NCBI GenBank assembly: GCA_034436035.1
Contig: DAOTVW010000327.1
Span: 1 to 5,851 of the forward strand
DNA: 5,851 nt
Direction of reading: 5' to 3'
Origin: UBA4823 sp034436035
Lineage (GTDB): Bacteria > Chloroflexota > Anaerolineae > Anaerolineales > UBA4823
Part shown: positions 1 to 4,853 of the stretch, piece after piece
Layout: each line of letters opens with the position of its first letter
How positions within the stretch are numbered: position 1 is the first letter of the stretch
Program-made: the position numbers and the translations under genes
The notes under the pieces: model-generated
Told to the model about the DNA's origin: nothing
The model's database searches: none
What the model saw: the letters and a program-made list of their open reading frames with translations, nothing else

Positions 1-159
1 AAAGGCAAACCTTACCTTCAATACACCAACACATATAACCTCGATTATTCTCAGCAGGAAATTCAATTTGTAATAACCATTCTACCAAGTTCAGGTCAAA
101 ACGATCCACTTGCCCATATAAATGATCAAGAACAAGGAGCATTTCAAAATGGCAATTAA
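1..159 (+). CDS. C-terminal end of an unrecognised protein (5' partial)
   Basis: Frame 1 is open from the first base to a TAA at 157-159, giving 52 residues; the other two forward frames are closed by stops within the first 75 bases. The visible tail begins KGKPYLQYTNTYNLDYSQQE and ends DQEQGAFQNGN. It is rich in Gln and Asn, has a short hydrophobic stretch (QFVITILP) and no membrane segment or motif that I recognise. Its last 11 bases overlap the likely ATG of the next gene, an arrangement typical of translationally coupled genes, so it probably forms a transcription unit with the YjfB-like gene. I cannot assign a function. The open frame is short enough that chance is possible, but the overlap and the absence of any competing frame favour a real gene end. 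Confidence 0.55.
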   Translation, partial: KGKPYLQYTNTYNLDYSQQEIQFVITILPSSGQNDPLAHINDQEQGAFQNGN

Positions 160-358
160 CGATGTCTCATTTGAAAACAACTTAGCACAACTAGCCATCG
201 ACAATCAAAATTCCAACCTCGAATTACAACTTGCAGTGGCGGTAATGAAATCTATCCAAGATCAACAAAAAAATCAAGCACAAGCATTGCTTAAGATGAT
301 ACAACAATCATCCTCTTTAGATCCAGCAGTTGGCAAAACCGTGAATATCTCCGTTTAA
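149..358 (+). CDS. YjfB-like putative motility protein, small
   Basis: This encodes 69 residues from ATG 149. An upstream in-frame ATG at 122 exists, but the Shine-Dalgarno AAGGAG at 134-139 lies 9 bases before ATG 149 and is inside the longer version, so 149 is preferred. The protein has a Gln- and Asn-rich amphipathic helical core (ELQLAVAVMKSIQDQQ, then AQALLKMI) followed by a short tail, VGKTVNISV. This pattern of a VMK helix, a Gln-rich middle, ALLKM and a terminal valine-rich strand resembles the YjfB family of small proteins annotated as putative motility proteins, whose biochemical role is not known. No signal peptide or membrane segment is visible. It overlaps the preceding gene end by 11 bases and is separated from the lysine operon by that operon's own promoter, so it is probably not functionally linked to lysine synthesis. 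Family assignment is from memory of the pattern only. Confidence 0.6.
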   Translation: MAINDVSFENNLAQLAIDNQNSNLELQLAVAVMKSIQDQQKNQAQALLKMIQQSSSLDPAVGKTVNISV

Positions 359-409
359 TTTGCACGAAAAACGCTTTTAGATTTTGTTTATTTTTTCTAC
401 GCTGAGTGC

Positions 410-438
410 TTGACACTACTTTTGATAAGGATTATATT
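410..438 (+). promoter_or_regulatory. Sigma70-type promoter of the lys operon
   Basis: A perfect -35 box TTGACA (410-415) and a near-consensus -10 box TATATT (433-438) are separated by exactly 17 bases. The expected transcription start is about 444-447. There is no other candidate this good between the YjfB-like gene and lysW. An AT-rich tract upstream (about 376-397) could act as an UP element. A perfect 8-base palindrome, TAACGTTA (451-458), sits just after the predicted start and could be part of an operator, but a single short palindrome is weak evidence. Confidence 0.85.
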
Positions 439-446
439 TATTCACG

Positions 447-533
447 ATGTTAACGTTATTCGCTAAGCCGTTCGCTCCACGTCCGAACTCACCTTCGCCA
501 GGAAGGATGGGCTGTGTAGTCTTACGTGTTTAG
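447..533 (+). other. Possible 28-codon leader ORF, unproven
   Basis: An ATG at 447 opens a frame of 28 codons ending at TAG 531-533, spanning the whole structured leader. There is no Shine-Dalgarno site inside the transcript, but the predicted transcription start falls at or within a few bases of this ATG, so leaderless initiation is possible. The peptide is proline-rich (five Pro) with one Lys and three Arg codons, so it lacks the run of regulatory codons expected of a lysine-sensing leader peptide. Attenuation of a Thermus lysine cluster by a leader peptide is, as I recall, described, so the idea deserves mention. The base pairing that fills this region is a better explanation than coding. 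Confidence 0.15.
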
Positions 534-553
534 CGGTCAATCAATATGCTTAT

Positions 554-584
554 AAAAAGCCCTCCTTCCTAGGAGGGTTTTTTT
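554..584 (+). terminator. Intrinsic terminator (attenuator) upstream of lysW
   Basis: CCCTCCT (560-566) pairs perfectly with AGGAGGG (571-577) around a TCCT loop and is followed by seven T residues (578-584). Five A residues (554-558) precede the stem, so it could also act on the opposite strand. It lies downstream of the operon promoter and only about 20 bases before the lysW ribosome binding site. Full termination here would silence the operon, which argues for conditional attenuation. The AGGAGGG arm is also a strong Shine-Dalgarno-like sequence. Confidence 0.9.
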
Positions 585-589
585 ATCTT

Positions 590-619
590 ATGACTAAACT
601 ATCGGAGGATCAAAAATGA
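590..619 (+). other. Possible 9-codon ORF coupled to lysW start
   Basis: ATG 590 starts a short frame (MTKLSEDQK) whose TGA (617-619) overlaps the lysW ATG as ATGA. The only candidate ribosome site is AGGAGGG (571-577), which is the 3' arm of the terminator and would be exposed in the antiterminated RNA; the 12-base spacing is long. It could be a translational coupling device or chance. Confidence 0.15.
603..609 (+). promoter_or_regulatory. Ribosome binding site of lysW
   Basis: CGGAGGA contains a strong GGAGG core (604-608) 7 bases before ATG 616. It fixes the start of lysW, a gene short enough to be missed by length cutoffs. Confidence 0.85.
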
Positions 620-786
620 GTAATATCTATTGCCCAGAATGTGAAGCAGAAATTGATTTGGCAAACGATACCTTTGTCAACGAGATCGTCGTTTGCCCCG
701 ATTGCGGGATTGACCTGGAAGTGGTTTCCCTAGACCCACCCGAAGTGGCTCCAGCGCCAATGGAAGCAGAGGATTGGGGTGAATAA
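616..786 (+). CDS. lysW: LysW, amino-group carrier protein
   Basis: This 56-residue acidic protein carries the pathway intermediates. The alpha-amino group of 2-aminoadipate is linked to the side chain of its C-terminal glutamate, which protects the amino group and presents the substrate electrostatically to LysZ, LysY, LysJ and LysK in the cytoplasm. The N-terminal half is a zinc-ribbon-like fold with two CxxC pairs (C6-C9 in YCPEC and C27-C30 in VCPDCG). A proline-rich acidic linker follows, then the diagnostic tail EDWGE at residues 52-56, ending in the glutamate that is modified. Length and termini match the family closely. The start ATG has a GGAGG site 7 bases upstream. It is the first gene after the attenuator-like leader and is followed after 42 bases by lysX. 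Identification is near certain. Confidence 0.97.
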   Translation: MSNIYCPECEAEIDLANDTFVNEIVVCPDCGIDLEVVSLDPPEVAPAPMEAEDWGE

Positions 787-791
787 TCACC

Positions 792-812
792 CCGATCTTC
801 TATTCACATCGG
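792..812 (+). repeat. Small intercistronic hairpin between lysW and lysX
   Basis: CCGAT (792-796) is complementary to ATCGG (808-812) with an 11-base loop, and there is no T-run afterwards, so it is not a terminator. It might protect the 3' end of a processed lysW message and so favour carrier protein over enzyme production. A five-pair stem of this size is common by chance. Confidence 0.25.
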
Positions 813-828
813 TTATTGGATTTGATGT

Positions 829-1704
829 ATGAACTCTTCTATCCATGTTGGTGTAATTTATTCGCGCATGCGGGTTGAGGAAAAATGGATTGTCAGCGCA
901 CTGGAAAAGCGTGGCGTCACCTATGACCTCCTTGACGACCGCGTTATCTATTTCGATTTACAAAATCCCAACCCCTGGAAAAAATATGCGGCAGTACTGG
1001 AACGAAGTATCAGCTTTGGACGCGGCTTATATGCTGTAAAAGTCCTTAACTCCATGGGGATTCCTACGGTCAATACCGCTGCTGTCGCGGAAACATGTGG
1101 GGATAAATTGGCAACCAGCGCAGCGTTAGCTAAAGCTAATATTCCGCAACCACGCATATTGACTGCCTTCTCCACCGAATCAGCGCTCCAAGCCATCGAG
1201 GAACTTGGTTACCCAGTGGTGTTGAAACCCGTTGTCGGTTCATGGGGCAGGATGGTATCAAAAATTAATGACCGCGACGCAGCTGAAGCCTTGCTGGAAC
1301 ACAAAGAGACTTTGGGCTCTTATCAGCATACCATTTATTACATTCAGGAATACGTTGATAAGCCAGGGCGCGATATTCGTGCTTTTGTGGTCGGAGATGA
1401 GGTCATCGCGGCAATTTATCGAAAGTCGGAACATTGGATCACGAATACGGCACGAGGTGCCAGCGGTGAAAATTGCCCTGTCACCCCCGAATTAAGCGAC
1501 ATTTGTTTGAAAGCCGCCAAAGCTGTCGGTGGTGGGGTTCTTGCAATCGATGTCTTCGAGCATCCAGAACGGGGGCTCGAAATCAATGAAGTGAATCACA
1601 CCATGGAATTTCACACCAGTTATCCGATCACTGGAGTAGATATCCCCGGAAAATTGGTGGATTATTTCCTACAAGTAGCTCGAGGAGAGGTCAAAGTATT
1701 ATGA
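829..1704 (+). CDS. lysX: LysX, ATP-dependent LysW--2-aminoadipate ligase
   Basis: This 291-residue ATP-grasp ligase of the RimK/LysX family uses ATP to attach 2-aminoadipate to the C-terminal glutamate of LysW, the committing step. The N-terminal domain (residues 1 to about 90) contains a PNPW segment and NSMGIPTVN (74-82). ATP-grasp residues include K93 in CGDKLAT and K133 in VVLKPVVGSWGR, with E174 in IQEYVDKPGRDIR. The metal-binding end has D241 and INEVNHTMEF (252-261), supplying E254 and N256. GVDIPGKLVDY near the C-terminus is typical of LysX. ATG 829 is the first in-frame start after a stop at 823-825, but its Shine-Dalgarno is weak (only GGA at 818-820), so translation may depend on lysW. 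Relatives (ArgX) act on glutamate for arginine, and I cannot settle substrate choice by eye; the operon partner set favours aminoadipate. Confidence 0.93.
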   Translation: MNSSIHVGVIYSRMRVEEKWIVSALEKRGVTYDLLDDRVIYFDLQNPNPWKKYAAVLERSISFGRGLYAVKVLNSMGIPTVNTAAVAETCGDKLATSAALAKANIPQPRILTAFSTESALQAIEELGYPVVLKPVVGSWGRMVSKINDRDAAEALLEHKETLGSYQHTIYYIQEYVDKPGRDIRAFVVGDEVIAAIYRKSEHWITNTARGASGENCPVTPELSDICLKAAKAVGGGVLAIDVFEHPERGLEINEVNHTMEFHTSYPITGVDIPGKLVDYFLQVARGEVKVL

Positions 1705-1751
1705 AAATATTTCATTGCAGCTTCATCATTCATTCAAGGGGGAGAGAATGA
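1701..1751 (+). other. Possible 16-codon ORF bridging lysX and lysY
   Basis: ATG 1701 overlaps the lysX TGA (ATGA) and opens a frame coding MKIFHCSFIIHSRGRE. Its stop TGA (1749-1751) in turn overlaps the lysY ATG at 1748. A strong GAGGAGAGG site (1682-1690) lies 10 bases before ATG 1701. It is in a different frame from both neighbours. The double ATGA overlap suggests translational coupling rather than a functional peptide, and could be chance. Confidence 0.25.
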
Positions 1752-2782
1752 TACGGGCATCTATTGTTGGCGCATCTGGTTATAGCGGCGGAGAGCTCTT
1801 ACGCTTGTTATCTGATCATCCACAAGTAGAGATTGCTCAGGCAACCTCGAGGAGTCATTTAGGGGAGTATGTCTATCAAGTCCACCCAAATTTGCGAAAA
1901 AGGACGACGCTAAAGTTTTGCGATCCAGCCGCGCTTGAACCTTGTGACGTTTTATTTTTAGCATTACCCCACGGGAAAGCCCAACTAGAGATCAACCAAT
2001 ATGTAGACATTGCTCCCAACATCATTGATCTTTCAGCCGATTTTCGCTTACGCGACGCAAATCTGTATCAACAATGGTATGGAAACCAACATGCTGCTCC
2101 GGAATGGTTGGATCGTTTTGTTTATGGATTACCAGAACTTCATCGTGAGCAAATCCGGCAAGCCCATTACATCAGCGGTGTAGGTTGTAATGCCACAGCT
2201 GCAAATTTAGCACTTTTACCCCTTATCAAAGCGAACCTGATTGACACTGAAAAACCAGTCGTTATCGAAATCAAAGTCGGGTCATCCGAAGGCGGTGCCG
2301 AGGGGAACCCAGGCACCCATCACCCAGAACGCAGCAGCGTGATCCGCACATTTTCCCCATTTGGACATCGCCACACAGCAGAAGTAATTCAAGAAAGCCG
2401 ATTGAACCAGGTGGTCATGACAATGACCTCAGTAGACCTGGTGCGGGGGGCGTTAGCAACCGTGCATGCCACTGCCAATGCGGGAATTACCAATAAAGAA
2501 ATATGGCGGGCATACCGCGAAGTTGTCAATGAAAATCCCTTTATCCGCCTGGTGAAAGAACAACGGGGAATCTACCGCGTTCCAGAGCCAAAAATATTAG
2601 CAGGCTCCAATTATGCTGACCTGGGCTTTGACTTCGACGAACAACATAATCATCTCGTTGCCATGTGCGCAATTGACAATCTCATGAAAGGCGCAGCCGG
2701 TAGTGCTGTGCAATGTATGAATCTCATGTTTGGGTTCGAGGAAACCCTTGGATTAGAATTCCCAGGTTTACATCCAATCTAG
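1748..2782 (+). CDS. lysY: LysY, LysW-aminoadipyl-phosphate reductase
   Basis: This 344-residue NADPH-dependent reductase of the ArgC family converts LysW-gamma-aminoadipyl 6-phosphate to LysW-aminoadipate semialdehyde. The Rossmann fold starts with the dinucleotide motif GASGYSGGELLRLL (8-21). The catalytic cysteine is C147 in SGVGCNATAANL; GCNAT, rather than the GCYPT typical of classical ArgC, points to the LysY type. HHPERSSVIRTFSPFGHRH follows after a GSSEGGAEGNPGT segment, as in LysY proteins. The start chosen is ATG 1748, with AAGGGGGAG (1736-1744) just upstream; an in-frame TTG at 1715 would add 11 residues that match nothing in the family. The gap from lysX is 43 bases and from lysZ is 16 bases, consistent with one transcript. 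The name argC is often used for this gene in annotations. Confidence 0.93.
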   Translation: MIRASIVGASGYSGGELLRLLSDHPQVEIAQATSRSHLGEYVYQVHPNLRKRTTLKFCDPAALEPCDVLFLALPHGKAQLEINQYVDIAPNIIDLSADFRLRDANLYQQWYGNQHAAPEWLDRFVYGLPELHREQIRQAHYISGVGCNATAANLALLPLIKANLIDTEKPVVIEIKVGSSEGGAEGNPGTHHPERSSVIRTFSPFGHRHTAEVIQESRLNQVVMTMTSVDLVRGALATVHATANAGITNKEIWRAYREVVNENPFIRLVKEQRGIYRVPEPKILAGSNYADLGFDFDEQHNHLVAMCAIDNLMKGAAGSAVQCMNLMFGFEETLGLEFPGLHPI

Positions 2783-2798
2783 TCAAGGAAAACGTTAA

Positions 2799-3638
2799 AT
2801 GAATTCTACACAGAACCATCATCCAATTTTGGTTATTAAATTAGGCGGAACAGAGGGAGTAGATTTCAGCGCAATTTGTAAAGATGTATTGCAAATCCTC
2901 CAAAATTCCACAAAGCGTGTAGTTTTAGTCCATGGCGGTTCATCCGAAGCTAATTTGCTTGGGGAAGCCCTCCATCATCCAGCTCGGTTTATCACTTCTC
3001 CTTCGGGGTATACCTCGCGTTACACGGATCGAAAAACCTTAGAGATTTTTGCGATGGCAGTAAAAGGGAAAGTCAATGCCTTGCTAGTGGAACAACTCCA
3101 ACAACTCGGCGTGAATGCACTGGGATTAAGCGGGGTAGATGGGCGACTCCTATTAGCAGAAAGGAAAGAGACGGTTGTTAGTCTCGAAAATGGGCGCAAG
3201 CGCCTGATTCATGACGATTACAGCGGCAAAATCACCTCCGTTAACACCAGTTTACTGCTTACTTTGTTGGAACAAGGCTACCTCCCCGTCATTGCACCGT
3301 TAGCAGTCAGCTCAAAAGGGGAAATGTTAAATGTGGATGGCGACCGGGCAGCGGCAATGGTTGCTGCGGCGCTTCGAGCAGAAACATTATTGTTGTTAAC
3401 CGCGGCTCCCGGTCTATTACGGGAATTCCCAGACCCAAACACATTAATTCCAAAAATTTCCGTTAATGGGATTACACAAGCCCTGGAATTTGCACAAGGG
3501 CGAATGAAGAAAAAGGTGCTCGGAGCGCAGGAAGCTCTAGAGGGTGGAGTCGGGCAGGTGGTCATCGCCGACGGACGCTTATCTTCACCCATTCAAAATG
3601 CTTTGCAGGGTAATGGTACTTGGTTTACAAATTCTTAA
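2799..3638 (+). CDS. lysZ: LysZ, LysW-aminoadipate kinase
   Basis: This 279-residue amino acid kinase of the ArgB-like family phosphorylates the delta-carboxylate of LysW-bound 2-aminoadipate using ATP. The N-terminal phosphate-binding loop is VIKLGGTEG (12-20) with K14, followed by VVLVHGGSSEANLL (41-54). The substrate region SGYTSRYTDRKTLEIF (69-84) with R74 is characteristic of the LysZ group rather than of classical acetylglutamate kinase. PVIAPLAVSSKGEMLNVDGDRAA (from 163) carries N178 and D180, and the C-terminal GRMKKKVLGA region (235-244) supplies the lysine that contacts phosphate. ATG 2799 is preceded by AAGGAA (2785-2790) at a good distance. No N-terminal extension of the arginine-sensitive kinase type is present, so feedback inhibition by arginine is not expected; I infer this from length only. 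Confidence 0.93.
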   Translation: MNSTQNHHPILVIKLGGTEGVDFSAICKDVLQILQNSTKRVVLVHGGSSEANLLGEALHHPARFITSPSGYTSRYTDRKTLEIFAMAVKGKVNALLVEQLQQLGVNALGLSGVDGRLLLAERKETVVSLENGRKRLIHDDYSGKITSVNTSLLLTLLEQGYLPVIAPLAVSSKGEMLNVDGDRAAAMVAAALRAETLLLLTAAPGLLREFPDPNTLIPKISVNGITQALEFAQGRMKKKVLGAQEALEGGVGQVVIADGRLSSPIQNALQGNGTWFTNS

Positions 3639-3653
3639 TCGGTGAGGTATACA

Positions 3654-4832
3654 ATGGATATTCGAACACTGGAAGCGCAATATACATCTGGGGTTTATGC
3701 AAAACGGGATCTGACCATCGTAGCAGGAAAAGGAGCGTTATTATACGACGACCAAGGACGGGAATATATTGACTGTGTAGGGGGACAAGGAGTGGGGAAT
3801 TTAGGTCATGTGCATCCTGCCATTGTAAAGGCAATTTCCACTCAAGCTGAACGATTGATCACTTGCCCGGAAATGTTCTATAACGACCAGCGCGCCGCTC
3901 TGCAAGAGCGTTTATGCAAACTCACAAACATGTCGAGAGTTTATTTATGTAATTCTGGTACCGAAGCTGTGGAAGCAGCTTTGAAGTTTGCCCGTGCCAC
4001 GAGCGGACGGAAAAATATTGTGGCTGCAATGCGCGCCTTTCATGGTCGCACTATGGGTGCTTTGTCAGCGACCCACAACAAAAAATATCGTGACCCCTTT
4101 GAACCGCTTGTACCAGGATTTAGCCATGTTCCATATAACAACCTGGAAAAACTTGCTGAAGCAGTGAATGAGGAAACCGCAGCGGTAATTCTCGAAGTAG
4201 TGCAAGGGGAGGGTGGGGTTTATCCTGCTACACCAGAATTCTTGCAAGGAGCCCAAAATATCTGCCGCTCCCGTGGCGCTTTATTAATTATCGACGAAGT
4301 CCAGACGGGTTTTGGGCGGACGGGCAGGTTGTTTGCCTATCAGCGCTATGGTTTAGAACCCGATTTAGTCAGCGTTGGTAAATCTATCGCTGGCGGCTTG
4401 CCAATGGGTGCAACGTTGATCAGCGAACGGGTTGGCCCATTAAGCGTTGGTTGGCATGGCTCGACTTTCGGCGGCAATCCATTAGCCTGCGCGGCATCCT
4501 TAGCCGCCCTAGAGGTCATCGAAGAAGAAAAATTGCCCGAACGCGCCGAGCAACTGGGAACAAGATTCCGCGAGCAATTGAAATCCATTCCTTCCCCATT
4601 GATCCGTGAGGTACGCGGCTTGGGATTGATGATCGGCATCGAGCTAAAACAAAAAGTGGCACCCTATATCCAAGCCATGACTGATCAGGGCATCCTGGTA
4701 TTAAATGCTGGGATGAATGTGATCCGATTATTACCGCCCCTGGTCATCCAACCAGAGCAATTAGATCGAGTGGCGCAGGCGTTGGAAATGGTATTGACCC
4801 ACCCGATAACAGAAACAGAAGAGATTAATTAA
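3654..4832 (+). CDS. lysJ: LysJ, LysW-aminoadipate semialdehyde aminotransferase
   Basis: This 392-residue class III (ornithine/acetylornithine type) PLP-dependent aminotransferase transfers the amino group of glutamate to LysW-aminoadipate semialdehyde, giving LysW-lysine. Cofactor residues are visible: SGT (101-103) binding phosphate, AFHGRTMGALSAT (128-140), D214 in IIDEVQTGFGRTG pairing with the pyridine nitrogen, and the Schiff-base lysine K243 in VSVGKSIAGGLPMG. The HGSTFGGNPLACA stretch (268-280) provides the second-subunit phosphate contact. The start ATG 3654 is preferred because GGTGAGG (3641-3647) is a fitting Shine-Dalgarno; an in-frame GTG at 3642 would start inside that site. 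The gap from lysZ is 15 bases. Sequence alone does not separate LysJ from ArgD, and such enzymes are often bifunctional; the context assigns it. Confidence 0.9.
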   Translation: MDIRTLEAQYTSGVYAKRDLTIVAGKGALLYDDQGREYIDCVGGQGVGNLGHVHPAIVKAISTQAERLITCPEMFYNDQRAALQERLCKLTNMSRVYLCNSGTEAVEAALKFARATSGRKNIVAAMRAFHGRTMGALSATHNKKYRDPFEPLVPGFSHVPYNNLEKLAEAVNEETAAVILEVVQGEGGVYPATPEFLQGAQNICRSRGALLIIDEVQTGFGRTGRLFAYQRYGLEPDLVSVGKSIAGGLPMGATLISERVGPLSVGWHGSTFGGNPLACAASLAALEVIEEEKLPERAEQLGTRFREQLKSIPSPLIREVRGLGLMIGIELKQKVAPYIQAMTDQGILVLNAGMNVIRLLPPLVIQPEQLDRVAQALEMVLTHPITETEEIN

Positions 4833-4853
4833 ACGAGGTTAAACCACAAACCT

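Larger units (their letters stand above)
445..584 (+). promoter_or_regulatory. Structured 5' leader, candidate riboswitch or attenuator
   Basis: Between promoter and terminator the transcript can form a closing stem P1 (CGCTAAGC 461-468 with GTTTAGCG 528-535, 8 pairs including one G-U). Inside it are hairpin P2 (GTTCG 470-474 with CGAAC 484-488, 9-base loop) and hairpin P3 (CCTTC 492-496 with GAAGG 502-506, loop GCCAG). The P2 loop segment CACGT (478-482) is complementary to ACGTG (524-528), a possible pseudoknot that costs only the innermost P1 pair. The alternative fold pairs 500-513 with 558-570 and would prevent the terminator. The P3 arm CCTTC and the P1-flanking AAGCC (465-469) both recur in the terminator arm (557-569), as expected for a switch. 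Seen directly: the complementarities. Inferred: that it senses a metabolite, most likely lysine or a pathway intermediate. I see no T-box antiterminator sequence and no resemblance to the lysine riboswitch core. It could also be an independent small RNA. Confidence 0.65.

Noticed and set aside
359..409. Terminator for the YjfB-like gene in the T-rich stretch.
   Set aside because: There are T-runs but no convincing GC-rich hairpin before them.
461..535. Bacterial signal recognition particle RNA, suggested by the GGAAGGA segment near 501-507.
   Set aside because: The conserved GGAA-type tetraloop and its asymmetric internal loop context are not present; GGAAGG here is a stem arm pairing with CCTTC.
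445..600. Classical lysine riboswitch (L box) or T-box leader.
   Set aside because: The leader is too short for the five-helix lysine riboswitch, and no T-box antiterminator consensus (TGGNACCGCG type) is present.
948..1196. Open frame on the minus strand inside lysX.
   Set aside because: It lies wholly within a well-supported gene, has no recognisable domain and no fitting ribosome site; the same holds for minus-strand frames inside lysY, lysZ, lysJ and lysK.
1715..1747. Longer lysY starting at TTG 1715.
   Set aside because: The extra 11 residues do not resemble the family N-terminus, and a strong Shine-Dalgarno directly precedes ATG 1748.
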